A stretch of DNA of 41,700 nucleotides, from the IMG/VR virus record IMGVR_UViG_3300020407_000008, positions 1 to 41,700 of that record. One strand, written 5' to 3'. Of this stretch, positions 14,907 through 23,731 are shown one piece after another; the first letter of the stretch is position 1; each line of letters opens with the position of its first letter. Origin of the DNA: a virus. The notes under the pieces are model-generated. The model saw only the letters and a list, made by a program, of their open reading frames with translations. It was not told where the DNA came from and searched no databases. Both the position numbers and the translations under genes were made by a program.

Positions 14907-17183
14907 ATGCCTCAACTCACCTCTCCGCTGTCGACCCCGGCCGGCATGGCTGGCGTCAATCCGGCACACGTCGGCAAGATGGCGGGCACGCGCCTCCACT
15001 TCCCGAGCTTTGCGGCTTGGACTGCTGCGATCACCAGCGGAGCGACCGGCTTCGCGTCGGACCTCTGGGCCGATGGCCAGGAAATGACCATCGCCGACGA
15101 GGCGGACACCGGAGCGGTTCGGGTGTGGCGCACCTCGTTGGCTCACGCGCGCACTGTCCGGATGGGCGGCACTTCTGTCGTCCTCGCTGCGAACACCAAC
15201 CTGGCAATCGCCACCTCAGGCGTCCCCTCGTCCGGCACAGGTAGCGTCGGTGACGTGGCCATCGATGGTGGTGCGGGCGTTTACTACACGAAGGGCGCGG
15301 GTGGCTGGGGTTCCGCGTCCTCCCTCTATCCGGTGTCAGGGGTTGGGAACCTGCTGAGCACCGCTACGACGTCCGGCGACTCGTTCGAGGCGCTGATGCA
15401 CCAAGGCTTCATCCCCAACAGCGCTGTCGTCGCGAATGGTGTTGCCACTCTGGGCTTCGCCGCCGCGCATGGTCTCTACACCGGCACGAAGATCAACGCG
15501 ACCGGCGGTCCCAGCGAGGCCATTAACGGCATTCGCGTGGCGATCACGCGGATCGATGCAACGCATCTGAGTTACCCAGTACCTGGCGCGCCTGACGGTG
15601 TCATTGTCAGCGGCCCAGCCCAGTATCAGATCTTCGCCTGGTCGCAGAGGACGATGACGGGCATCTATCCCCACTTGCAGCGCCTCTCCAAGGGCTCATT
15701 ACGGCTGCTGCAGGCTGGCGGCATGTCGGGTCACCGAATGGCCGACGTGCTGGCCCGGTACGAGACGTCGCTGCGGCCCTATAAGGCTAAGCTGCACATC
15801 CACTGGGGCTACTTCAACGACCTGCAATACGGCGTAACTGCCGCTGCCTCCGCCGCGACCGTGCAGCAGATACTGACGCAACGCAAGGCGGATGGCTGCC
15901 TCACGGTCTGCGTGTCCGCGATTGCGGTTCAAACCGGCGTTTGGACCTGGCCGACGCTGACGGCCCCCTTGACGACGATGACCGACGCTACTGCGGCGGC
16001 GTGGATCTTGGCCTGGAACAAGCTGATGTCCGCTTGGTGCCTGGCCAACGGTGTCATCTGGATCGATGTGCACACCGGAACCGTCGACCCCGCCACCGGC
16101 TACGCCACCGCGGGTGCTTGCAAGGCGAACGACATCCATCCGGCGGCCCGCAGCTGCTACCTCGCCGCGAAGTTGATCTACACGCGCCTCTCCGGCGCTG
16201 GCTTCTTTTCGCCACGCGCCCTCGCATCCAGCGCGCTGGACAACGTCGGTGCCGACTCGACGAACCGAAATCTGTGCCGCGCAGCGCCGGTCGCGCAAGG
16301 CGCTGGCGGCACGCCCGGCGCCGGTCAGACCACCGCCTACACGACCTGGGCTTCCAGCATCGGGGCGGCCGTGGCGGCCAACCGCTGGCGCACCAATGCC
16401 GGCAATCTCTACTTCACGGCGGCGGGCGGGACGGTATCCTCGGCGTGGCAGACAGGCCAAGCCGTCACCAGCGGCCAGTACCGCATCAACGGCGGCAACC
16501 TTTACCAAGCCAGCAGCTCCGGCACGACTGGTGCCACAGCACCGACGCATACGGCCGGCTCTGCGAGCGACGGCGCTGTGTCGTGGCAGTACATCTCGGC
16601 TGCAGGACCAACGCACACCAGCGGATCGGCGACGGGCGTCGACGGAATTGCCTGGGCCTACATGGGCAAGGCGGAAGGCACCGCGGGCGTGCCCGCAAGC
16701 TACCGAGCGATCAACACGTCGACCGCGCTCGCGCTCACCTCGCTGGTGGACAAGGCATCCGGCGTCAAGGCGATGCGCAACACGACCTATGCCACGCTGG
16801 CCAACGACAGCAGCCTGCAAAGCTACAGCTTCACGCTGACGGACTTGGTAGGCGGAGACGTGCTGGACATCGCCTTCTTGGCGTCGCTCCTTACCAATTT
16901 CACGGGGGTGGCTGGCGGACCGAGCGCTCAGAACGTCAAGAGCTTCACCGGCTACGTGGAATTCCAGACGGACGGCGTGACGTACCTGGTCTACGAACAA
17001 CTCGGCGGCGTGTCAGCTGCCAACGAGCAAATCACCGATGACCTCAGCGACGTTGCCATCGTGCTCGAAGAAGTTGTGGTTCCGACCGGTAGCACAACGC
17101 TGGCGCGGGTACATCTTCAAACGCAGTGGTCCGGGGCGGGACAGGCGGCCACGGAGATGGGCTGTCTGACGGCAACGCACTGA
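14907..17183 (+). CDS. Fibre-like protein with SGNH/GDSL-hydrolase-like domain
   Basis: A 758-residue protein. The N-terminus (about 1-150) looks like a capsid or fibre attachment region. Residues about 240-430 fit an SGNH hydrolase: S246 (FAWSQRTMTG in place of GDS), G272 (GGMSGHRM), N304 (GYFNDL) and H411 (NDIHPA, with N408 where the DxxH Asp is usual). Such domains remove acyl groups from polysaccharides. Residues about 490-590 contain short GGNLYQASS-type repeats found in phage fibres, and the C-terminus looks like a beta-rich binding domain. The altered block I and V make activity uncertain. The ATG follows TGGAG. Confidence 0.65.
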   Translation: MPQLTSPLSTPAGMAGVNPAHVGKMAGTRLHFPSFAAWTAAITSGATGFASDLWADGQEMTIADEADTGAVRVWRTSLAHARTVRMGGTSVVLAANTNLAIATSGVPSSGTGSVGDVAIDGGAGVYYTKGAGGWGSASSLYPVSGVGNLLSTATTSGDSFEALMHQGFIPNSAVVANGVATLGFAAAHGLYTGTKINATGGPSEAINGIRVAITRIDATHLSYPVPGAPDGVIVSGPAQYQIFAWSQRTMTGIYPHLQRLSKGSLRLLQAGGMSGHRMADVLARYETSLRPYKAKLHIHWGYFNDLQYGVTAAASAATVQQILTQRKADGCLTVCVSAIAVQTGVWTWPTLTAPLTTMTDATAAAWILAWNKLMSAWCLANGVIWIDVHTGTVDPATGYATAGACKANDIHPAARSCYLAAKLIYTRLSGAGFFSPRALASSALDNVGADSTNRNLCRAAPVAQGAGGTPGAGQTTAYTTWASSIGAAVAANRWRTNAGNLYFTAAGGTVSSAWQTGQAVTSGQYRINGGNLYQASSSGTTGATAPTHTAGSASDGAVSWQYISAAGPTHTSGSATGVDGIAWAYMGKAEGTAGVPASYRAINTSTALALTSLVDKASGVKAMRNTTYATLANDSSLQSYSFTLTDLVGGDVLDIAFLASLLTNFTGVAGGPSAQNVKSFTGYVEFQTDGVTYLVYEQLGGVSAANEQITDDLSDVAIVLEEVVVPTGSTTLARVHLQTQWSGAGQAATEMGCLTATH

Positions 17184-17235
17184 CACCAGGCAAGCCCGAA
17201 TGACGAAGCGGAAAGCTTACCGAGATGATGAGAGA

Positions 17236-17251
17236 CCCGGCAAGTGCCGGG
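17236..17251 (+). repeat. Hairpin before the PEP-CTERM gene
   Basis: CCCGGCA-AG-TGCCGGG is a 7-bp perfect stem, identical in arms to the hairpin at 11947-11963. It lies after the fibre gene stop (17183) and 17 bases before the PEP-CTERM start. It lacks a T-run, so a terminator role is weak; it may mark an insertion boundary or leader element. Confidence 0.45.
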
Positions 17252-17268
17252 CATCACGAGGAGGATAT

Positions 17269-18021
17269 ATGAAGATTCTGAAGCATTTCGCTGTCGCCGC
17301 ACTCTCGTTCGCAGGCGCTGCCTACGCGGATGGCCACGCCAACGGCACCGTCGCCTTTGCCGACATCAGCGGCTACGGCATTCGGTACACGGCAGACTGG
17401 ATAACGCCGGTGGACTACAAGCTTTCCGCCTCAGCCACTACCTATGGGCGATATCCCATTGACGGCCTCTACCAGTACATCCTTGTGTCCGGCAATTTGG
17501 CCTTGGCTCCCACAGTGCCGGCAGGCGCTGGCAGTTTTGACCTGCAGGTCACGATGACTATGGAGTACATCAACCTTGCTACCGGCAAGGTTGAGGCGCC
17601 CGCACAGTTCTATGAGATGGTCAAGAAGACCGGTGGGGGCTTCAGCCATACGGACGCCGTCAATTGCCCAAGCGGCTACAACGTCGAACTCCGATTCTCA
17701 AACTCGGTGTGCGATTTCAACGCGACCGCAGCCTCGTCGGGCGGCGGCAACCCGGCCAACGACGTATTCAGGTTTCCGCTGGCGGTCACAACCAGCACCC
17801 TGTACCACTTCAGGGGTGGTCACTACTTGAGCGCGTCAAACGACCCTACATGCGCGTCGTTTGACTGCATGACACCAGGTCAAGACCTTTTCGGTTTGCC
17901 CACGGTAAGGCTAGACGCGACGATTGCGATCAGCACGGTCCCTGAGCCTGCAACGGCTGCGCTGATGCTCGCGGGCCTGGCCTTCACGGCGACCGTGGCG
18001 CGACGTCGCCGAGGCGATTAA
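17269..18021 (+). CDS. PEP-CTERM sorting-signal protein (prophage cargo)
   Basis: A 250-residue exported protein. The signal peptide is MKILKHFAVAALSFAGAAYA. The C-terminus (about residues 222-250) has the PEP-CTERM layout: STVPEPATAALMLAGLAF with the VPEP motif, a hydrophobic segment, then RRRR. Exosortase of the host is expected to cut at this signal and route the protein to the cell surface or exopolysaccharide. The mature domain is beta-rich with four Cys and is not recognised. A strong GAGGAGG precedes the ATG at 17269. Base composition is lower in GC than in neighbouring phage genes, as for horizontally gained cargo. Confidence 0.8.
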   Translation: MKILKHFAVAALSFAGAAYADGHANGTVAFADISGYGIRYTADWITPVDYKLSASATTYGRYPIDGLYQYILVSGNLALAPTVPAGAGSFDLQVTMTMEYINLATGKVEAPAQFYEMVKKTGGGFSHTDAVNCPSGYNVELRFSNSVCDFNATAASSGGGNPANDVFRFPLAVTTSTLYHFRGGHYLSASNDPTCASFDCMTPGQDLFGLPTVRLDATIAISTVPEPATAALMLAGLAFTATVARRRRGD

Positions 18022-18029
18022 CCCAATAA

Positions 18030-18048
18030 GGGGAGGTCGATCCTCCCC
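18030..18048 (+). terminator. Hairpin after the PEP-CTERM gene
   Basis: GGGGAGG-TCGAT-CCTCCCC is a 7-bp perfect stem nine bases after the stop. No T-run follows, so it may be a weak or Rho-assisted terminator or an mRNA-stabilising hairpin. It would separate the cargo gene from the packaging genes downstream. Confidence 0.5.
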
Positions 18049-18105
18049 CCACCACCTGCCGGTGCCCATGTACCAAAGCAATGGCCTTCCTTCTGTCGGA
18101 GCAAC

Positions 18106-18369
18106 ATGAGCGATAACAACCGATCACAAGAGCTGCTGCTCCTCGGAGAGATCAAAGGCATCGTGCAAGGCCTCAAGGATGGCCAGGATCTGCAGACCAA
18201 GCGCATCGACGCCATGCAGGGCACCATCGAGAACATGGACGGCCGCCTGCGCAACGTCGAGCAGAAGTCGGCGGTCATCGGTGCCGTCTCCGGCGGGGCC
18301 ATGTCGATCGGCATCGCGCTGATCATCGAAGGCGCCAAGCAGTTCCTCGTCGGCCGCGGAGGCAACTGA
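18106..18369 (+). CDS. Small coiled-coil protein with C-terminal membrane helix
   Basis: An 87-residue protein. Residues about 8-55 form a coiled coil (QTKRIDAMQGTIENMDGRLR) and about 58-80 a membrane helix (VIGAVSGGAMSIGIALII). Genes of this size and plan are common between lysis and terminase genes in Mu-like prophages. It might modulate lysis or membrane energetics. The ATG follows CGGAGC and the stop is 3 bases before the terminase small subunit. Confidence 0.65.
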   Translation: MSDNNRSQELLLLGEIKGIVQGLKDGQDLQTKRIDAMQGTIENMDGRLRNVEQKSAVIGAVSGGAMSIGIALIIEGAKQFLVGRGGN

Positions 18370-18372
18370 GCC

Positions 18373-18873
18373 ATGGCGCATCCGTCCGAGCGGCGCACGC
18401 AGCTGCGCGGCCTGTACGTCTACAAGCGCCTGCCGATGGAGTCGGCGTGCAACGCGCTCAAGATCGCGAAGTCGACGGGCATCCGCTGGAAGGCCGAGGC
18501 CCGCGACGAGGGTGACGACTGGGACACCGCCCGGTCGGCACTGGCGATGGGCGACGAGAACTTCACGCAGCTGGCGCGCCGGCTCATCGAAGACTACCTG
18601 GTGCAGCACCAGGCGGTGATGGAGACCCTGCGCAACGACGAGGCGCTATCGCCCGCGCAGCGCATGAGCATCCTGGCCAGCGCCGGCGACAGCTTCCACA
18701 AGACCATGTCGGCCTTCAAGAAAGTGGCGCCGGAGATCAACCGGCACGCCATCGCGCTGGACACGCTGCAGCGCTTCGCGTCCTTCGCGCAGCAGCAGTA
18801 CCCGCAGCACGTGCCTGCGATGCTGGAGATGCTGGAGCCCTTCGGCTCGGAGCTGGCCAAGGCCTATGGCTAA
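18373..18873 (+). CDS. Terminase small subunit-like protein (DUF1804, Mu gp27 type)
   Basis: A 166-residue protein starting MAHPSERRTQLRGLYVYKRL with a helix-turn-helix-like segment (LPMESACNALKIAKSTGIRW, about residues 20-39) and a helical oligomerisation region. Mu gp27/DUF1804 proteins sit directly before the large terminase and are thought to recognise the packaging start. It overlaps the large terminase gene by 8 bases. Assignment is by order and N-terminal pattern. Confidence 0.8.
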   Translation: MAHPSERRTQLRGLYVYKRLPMESACNALKIAKSTGIRWKAEARDEGDDWDTARSALAMGDENFTQLARRLIEDYLVQHQAVMETLRNDEALSPAQRMSILASAGDSFHKTMSAFKKVAPEINRHAIALDTLQRFASFAQQQYPQHVPAMLEMLEPFGSELAKAYG

Positions 18874-20542
18874 GACCAGCAAGGACTTCCTTGCCGGCCT
18901 GGCCGGCCTGGTCGAAGGCCTGCGCCGCCAGGTCGACGCCAACCTCGACGGCTGGGACCTGACGCCCGAGGCCATTGCCGAACGCCGGCGCCAGGTGGCC
19001 GACGACATCAACGGCTTTGCGTTCTTCGACCGGACGTACTTCCCGCACTACGGCACCGCGGAGCCGTCGGCGCTGCATCGGTACCTGCACAAGCGCCTGC
19101 CCGAGATCGTCAACACGCCCACCGGCCAGCGCGACGCTTTGGCAGCTCCGCGCGGCGAGGCCAAGTCGACCAAGATCAGCCTGATCTTCTTGCTGTGGTG
19201 CGTGGTCCGCAAGATCAAGCACTACCCGCTGATCTTCATGGACGCCTTCGAACAGGCGGCCGAGATGCTGGAGGCGGTGAAGGTCGAGCTCGAATCGAAC
19301 CCGCGCCTGGCCAGCGACTTCCCGGATGCCTGCGGCCAGGGACGCGTCTGGCGCGTGGGCTGCATCGTGACGGCCAACGACGTCAAGATCGAGTCCTTCG
19401 GCGTCGGCAAGCGGGTGCGCGGCCGTCGTCACGGCCCCTATCGGCCGGACCTGGCCATCCTCGACGACATCGAGAACGACGAGAACTCGGCCACTCCGGC
19501 CCAGCGCGACAAGCTGCAACGCTACGTGACCAAGGCGGTGCTCAGCCTGGGCCCGGTCGACGACAGCATGGACGCGGTCCTGGTGGGCACCGTGCTGCAC
19601 TACGACAGCGTGTTGTCGAGGTTCCTGAAGCACCCGATGTGGAACAGCCGGGTCTTCAAGGCGATCTTGAAGTGGCCAGACCGCATGGACCTGTGGGACG
19701 AGTTCGAGGCTCTCCTGCTGGGCGGTGACACGCCGCAGGAGGGCGAGGCGTCAGCCATGCTGCTGTATGCCAAGCACCAGGCCGAGATGAACAAGGGCGC
19801 CGAGGTGAGCTGGCCAGCGGTGCGGCCGCTGGTCAAGCTGATGATCAAGCGCGCCCGAGACGGCCACGAGGCCTTCGACAGCGAGCAGCAGAACGACCCC
19901 ATCAGCGGCGAGGAAGCGCCCTTTGCGGGATGCATCCAGTTCTGGGTCAATCGCATCGCCGAGTGGGTGTTCTACGGCGCCTGTGACCCGTCGCTGGGGC
20001 TCAAGGGCAAGAGCCGAGATCCCAGTGCGCTGCTCGTGGGCGGCTACCAGCGTGAGAAGGGCATCCTGAGCGTCGTCGACGCCCGCATACGCAAGCGCAC
20101 GCCGGACCGGATCATCAGCGACATCATCACGATGCAGTCCGAGTGGCAGTGCGTGATGTGGGCGATCGAGGCGGTGCAGTTCCAGGAGTTCCTGCGCACC
20201 GAGCTGCTCAAGCGCAGCGCGATCGCGGGGGTGCCGGTGTCGGCCCGCGGCGTCAAGCCGCACGACGACAAGCTCTTGCGCATCGAAGCCCTGCAGCCCT
20301 TTGTCGCGGCTGGCCAGATCCTGCTGCACGCCGGCCAGACCACGCTGGTCGACCAGCTGCGCCACTTCCCCAAGGCTGACCACGACGACGGGCCCGACGC
20401 GCTGGAGATGCTGTGGAAGCTGGCATCGACCGGCGGCCGCGCAGCTGGCGCCACCGTCGATGGCAGCCGTGAAGACCAATCCGAGCGCGCTGGCGCTCGC
20501 CGAGCTCGACGCGCCCGCGGCCGCCGAGCTGCTCTTGCCTGA
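18866..20542 (+). CDS. Terminase large subunit (Mu gp28-like)
   Basis: A 558-residue packaging ATPase/nuclease. The Walker A-like site is APRGEAKST (residues 94-102) and the Walker B is LAILDDIE (196-203). The C-terminal nuclease has an early acidic residue in GACDPSLGLKG (about residue 372) and a late one in DDGPDALEML (about 510). In Mu-like phages it cuts the packaged DNA near the integrated end and takes host DNA at the other end for a headful. The length is normal for this family. It overlaps the small subunit by 8 bases. Confidence 0.9.
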   Translation: MAKTSKDFLAGLAGLVEGLRRQVDANLDGWDLTPEAIAERRRQVADDINGFAFFDRTYFPHYGTAEPSALHRYLHKRLPEIVNTPTGQRDALAAPRGEAKSTKISLIFLLWCVVRKIKHYPLIFMDAFEQAAEMLEAVKVELESNPRLASDFPDACGQGRVWRVGCIVTANDVKIESFGVGKRVRGRRHGPYRPDLAILDDIENDENSATPAQRDKLQRYVTKAVLSLGPVDDSMDAVLVGTVLHYDSVLSRFLKHPMWNSRVFKAILKWPDRMDLWDEFEALLLGGDTPQEGEASAMLLYAKHQAEMNKGAEVSWPAVRPLVKLMIKRARDGHEAFDSEQQNDPISGEEAPFAGCIQFWVNRIAEWVFYGACDPSLGLKGKSRDPSALLVGGYQREKGILSVVDARIRKRTPDRIISDIITMQSEWQCVMWAIEAVQFQEFLRTELLKRSAIAGVPVSARGVKPHDDKLLRIEALQPFVAAGQILLHAGQTTLVDQLRHFPKADHDDGPDALEMLWKLASTGGRAAGATVDGSREDQSERAGARRARRARGRRAALA

Positions 20543-20549
20543 GGCCCCT

Positions 20550-22037
20550 ATGAGCAACGCCTACACCTTGGCCGACTTCGGCATCACCATGCTTGGCCAG
20601 GCGCTGCCGACCAAGACCGCGCCCGTGGCCACCCGGGAAGCCGCAGGCGCCTTCGACGACGAAGACCGCGGCTGGCGCACCCTCACCGGCGTGGCTAGGC
20701 GCGACCTGTCCAGCGTCAGCCAGGCGCAGATGCAAAAGCTGGCTGCCTACCTGTGGGAAACCAATCTGTTGGCCAACCGCCTGGTCGAGCTGCCGCTGGC
20801 ATTCCTGGTGGCCGAGGGCGTCAAACTCACCTGCGAGGACGAAGAGCACCAGGAATGGCTGCGCGCCTTTTGGAACGATCCCATCAACAAGATGGATTTG
20901 CGCCTACCCACCTTCGCGCGCGAGCTCGCGCTGTTTGGTGAGCAGTGCTGGCCGGTGTATGTCAACGACGTCAACGGGCATGTGCGCCTTGGTTATCTCG
21001 ATCCGTCCTTGATTGAAAACGTCATCGTGGACCCGGGGAACCCTTCTCAGGAAATCGGCGTTCGCACCGTCAAGGACGCCGCCGGGGTATTTCGGCAGTT
21101 TCGGGTGATCGTGCGTGGCGAGGACGATGAGTTGTTTGCGGCGCCGGCCAGGCAGCTGCGGGCCGGTTTCGACAGCGGTGAGGCGTTTTATTTTGCGGTC
21201 AACAAATTCGCTGCGGGTCGGCGCGGCCGCAGCGATCTGATTGCCCAGATGGATTGGCTCGACGGCTACGACGAGTTTCTGTTCGACCAGCTGGAGCGGG
21301 CCGGTGAGCTCGACGCATTCATCTGGGATGTCGAGCTGACCGGCGCGGACGAAGAAAAGGTCAAGGCGCGCGCCAAGGAAATCAAGCGACCTGGTCGAGG
21401 CAGCGTGCGCGTTCACAACGAACAGGAGAAGTGGACGGCCGAGGCGCCCAGCCTGAACGCGGTCGACCGCGCCGAGAGCGCCCGCATGTTCCGCAACCAT
21501 GCGCTCGGCGGCGCCACGCTGCCCGAACACTGGTACGGCGGCGGCGGTGACGTCAACCGCGCCTCGGCCGCCGAGATGGGCGACCCCTTCTTCAAGGTCG
21601 CAACCATGCGCCAGACCACCCTGCGCCACATGCTGCAGGAGATGGGGCACTACGTGCTGTATCGGCGGGCGATCGCCGCTGGCCAGCGGCCGCAGTGGGG
21701 CAAGCCGGAGTGGACCGTTCGGGCCGAGTTCCCGGAGATGGTCACCCGGGACGTCACCAAATTGGCCAGCGCGCTGCAGAGCTGCGTCGTCGCCGTGGCG
21801 TCCGCCCTCGGTGAGCGGCTGATCACCCGGGCCACCGCCTTGCGGATCATCGCAACCGCTGCGAAGCGCCTGGAGGTCGACATCGACCCCGAGGCCGAGC
21901 TGGCGGCGGTGGAGGAGGAGGCACCGGACCCGGCAGCTGCTGCAGCGGCCGCAGCGGCCGTGGTGACCGTGCCAGCCGGCCTGGAAGACGACGACGCCAG
22001 CCAGGGCGCAGCCGATGGCCACGGGCAAGGCAAGTAA
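20550..22037 (+). CDS. Portal protein (Mu gp29-like)
   Basis: A 495-residue portal. Helical and beta segments such as DMQKLAAYLWETN-type (actual: AQMQKLAAYLWETNLLANRL) and the SVRVHNEQEKWTAEAPSLN block fit a phage portal. It forms the dodecamer at the capsid vertex for DNA packaging and tail attachment. The ATG at 20550 is 8 bases after the terminase stop and follows GAGG. An in-frame ATG at 20460 would overlap terminase by 83 bases and lacks a ribosome site. The Ala/Glu-rich C-terminus is probably disordered. Confidence 0.85.
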   Translation: MSNAYTLADFGITMLGQALPTKTAPVATREAAGAFDDEDRGWRTLTGVARRDLSSVSQAQMQKLAAYLWETNLLANRLVELPLAFLVAEGVKLTCEDEEHQEWLRAFWNDPINKMDLRLPTFARELALFGEQCWPVYVNDVNGHVRLGYLDPSLIENVIVDPGNPSQEIGVRTVKDAAGVFRQFRVIVRGEDDELFAAPARQLRAGFDSGEAFYFAVNKFAAGRRGRSDLIAQMDWLDGYDEFLFDQLERAGELDAFIWDVELTGADEEKVKARAKEIKRPGRGSVRVHNEQEKWTAEAPSLNAVDRAESARMFRNHALGGATLPEHWYGGGGDVNRASAAEMGDPFFKVATMRQTTLRHMLQEMGHYVLYRRAIAAGQRPQWGKPEWTVRAEFPEMVTRDVTKLASALQSCVVAVASALGERLITRATALRIIATAAKRLEVDIDPEAELAAVEEEAPDPAAAAAAAAAVVTVPAGLEDDDASQGAADGHGQGK

Positions 22038-23025
22038 TGGGGCGCCGGGCACCGACCCCGCCAAGGCTGCCAAGGCCGCGCTGGCCCAGGTGCTTCGCCA
22101 ACGCGTGGCGCTGTGGGCTAACCTGGATGCAGAGCTGGCGCGGCTGATCGACCAGGCGTTGCTCACGATCAACGGTCAGCTGGCGCGGGCGCCCTCCGAC
22201 TACCAGCAGTGGGTGCTGCCGCGACTGTCCGACAGCATCCGGCGTGTCTCCGACGAACTGGCCGTGTCTGCCAGCACCAAGGCCTCGGACGGCTTGCGCC
22301 AAGCCTGGGCGCTGGGTGAAAGGGTGGTGCAAGCGCCGATCGCCGCGGCGCAGGCGGCAGAGACGCTGCTGGCGGTCGCCGGCGCCAGCCAGGCCACGCC
22401 CGCCGCGGCCGTGGCCACCGCAGTCTTCAGCTCGCCCGACCTGCGCCAGCTGCGCGCGCTGCAGGCGGTCAACACCCACCTGATCACGGGCGCGACCGCC
22501 GACCTGGTCAACAGCGTCAATCGCGAGCTCGGTCAGGTGGTGCTGGGCGCCCGCACGCCCTTCGAGGCGATGCAAGCGGTCCAGCAGCTGCTGCCCGACC
22601 GCACGAAGAACCAGGTGCGGGGCATCGTCACCAGCAACCTCGGCACCGCCTTCAACACGGCGAGTTTCAAGGCCCTGCAGGCCCAGGCCGCCCGCGATTC
22701 GAAGATCCGCAAGCAGTGGCGCCGCTCGGGCAAGCTGCACAGCCGCTGGAACCACGACGCGATCGACGGCCAGGTCCAGGAAATCAACGACCCCTTCGAG
22801 CTGCCGGCGGGCAAGGGGCGTGGCAGCGTGCAGATGATGTACCCGGCTGATCCAGCCGCTCCAATCGGTGAGGTCATTCACTGCGGCTGCGTTGCGCTGC
22901 CGTGGAAGGCGACGTGGAAGATGCGGGTGCCGGCAGGCAGGCCGCTGACCCCGGAAGAAGTCGAGGCCCGCCGGGAGGACGCGGCCCGGCTGGAAGGCAA
23001 GCGGCTGCCTCCGCGCAGGCGCTGA
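22015..23025 (+). CDS. Head morphogenesis protein (Mu gp30/SPP1 gp7-like)
   Basis: A 336-residue protein. The N-terminal 250 residues are helical, and the C-terminal domain carries the family-type segment HSRWNHDAIDGQVQEINDPF followed by GEVIHCGCVALPW, with the conserved C-x-C. Such proteins act in procapsid assembly and may be injected. The gene overlaps the portal by 23 bases. It is the last head gene before the leftward cargo module. Confidence 0.85.
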   Translation: MATGKASNGAPGTDPAKAAKAALAQVLRQRVALWANLDAELARLIDQALLTINGQLARAPSDYQQWVLPRLSDSIRRVSDELAVSASTKASDGLRQAWALGERVVQAPIAAAQAAETLLAVAGASQATPAAAVATAVFSSPDLRQLRALQAVNTHLITGATADLVNSVNRELGQVVLGARTPFEAMQAVQQLLPDRTKNQVRGIVTSNLGTAFNTASFKALQAQAARDSKIRKQWRRSGKLHSRWNHDAIDGQVQEINDPFELPAGKGRGSVQMMYPADPAAPIGEVIHCGCVALPWKATWKMRVPAGRPLTPEEVEARREDAARLEGKRLPPRRR

Positions 23026-23033
23026 CCCGCCAG

Positions 23034-23048
23034 AGGCTCTAGGAGCCT
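23034..23048. repeat. Short hairpin after the head morphogenesis gene
   Basis: AGGCTC-TAG-GAGCCT forms a 6-bp stem nine bases after the stop at 23025. It may help end transcription before the oppositely oriented cargo genes. No T-run is present. Confidence 0.3.
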
Positions 23049-23163
23049 TCGCGTTCGCTTTCGGCACCCCATGCACCATCCGAGGGTCGTCAGGCGATCC
23101 TGGCGCGATTTACAGTGGTTTTAAAGTGGGTCGGCCGGTCTACGCTCAGTCGCCAAGGCGAGC

Positions 23164-23721
23164 TCAGTCCGCGACTGGCGGTTCAGGCAGCGGCCGATCC
23201 GACTTTGGACGGCGCATGCCCACCGCCTTGACGCCCTCTATCGTGAGGGCCCGGCTGTCCTCGTGGTCCAGGTAGGTCTTGACCTTGTCTGCCGGCACCA
23301 GCGTCAAGAGCACGGTCCACAACTGCCAGATGGTGAGCGTAGCCAGCGTTCCATAAGAGAGCCCGCGCAAGACCGCGATGTCGACGGCGAACTCCTGCCG
23401 CTTGAGGATCGGCACGCTCACGCCTAAAACCAAGATGACGCTCAGGATGGCGGTCGAGTGGACGACGGGCAAGAACAGCTGGTTGAGCCCGGTGGCAGAG
23501 CTGGCCGCGCCCGGCTGTTGAGGTTTGAAGGACAGCTTCAGGCGATCGGGGTAAATGATGGCCATCCAAGCGCCAATGACCGCAAAGATGATCGAGGCCG
23601 TGGTCCGCAGCGCCTCAAACATCGGCCACTGCTCTGCCATGGGCACGACGCGGCCGAACCAGCCCGCCGCCGCGATCAGTGCGATCGCGATCAGTGCGAA
23701 GAAGATCCGGAAAGCGTTCAA
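23164..23721 (-). CDS. Four-helix membrane protein of the leftward cargo module (RexB-like layout)
   Basis: A 185-residue protein from a TTG at 23721 with GAGG upstream, 10 bases into the end of the preceding minus-strand gene region. Four membrane helices are visible: FRIFFALIAIALIAAAGWFG, TASIIFAVIGAWMAIIY, STAILSVILVLGVSVPIL and LATLTIWQLWTVLLTLV. A charged tail follows. The pairing with a soluble protein upstream resembles lambda RexA/RexB, where RexB is a four-helix channel protein. Similarity to RexB at sequence level is not evident. The start codon is uncertain. Confidence 0.65.
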   Translation of the reverse strand: MNAFRIFFALIAIALIAAAGWFGRVVPMAEQWPMFEALRTTASIIFAVIGAWMAIIYPDRLKLSFKPQQPGAASSATGLNQLFLPVVHSTAILSVILVLGVSVPILKRQEFAVDIAVLRGLSYGTLATLTIWQLWTVLLTLVPADKVKTYLDHEDSRALTIEGVKAVGMRRPKSDRPLPEPPVAD

Positions 23722-23731
23722 GGGGATTGCC

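Noticed and set aside
15699-17000. Minus-strand open frame of about 430 codons opposite the fibre gene
   Set aside because: Arg/Gly-rich composition without motifs, no ribosome site, and the plus-strand protein is coherent; it is a shadow frame.
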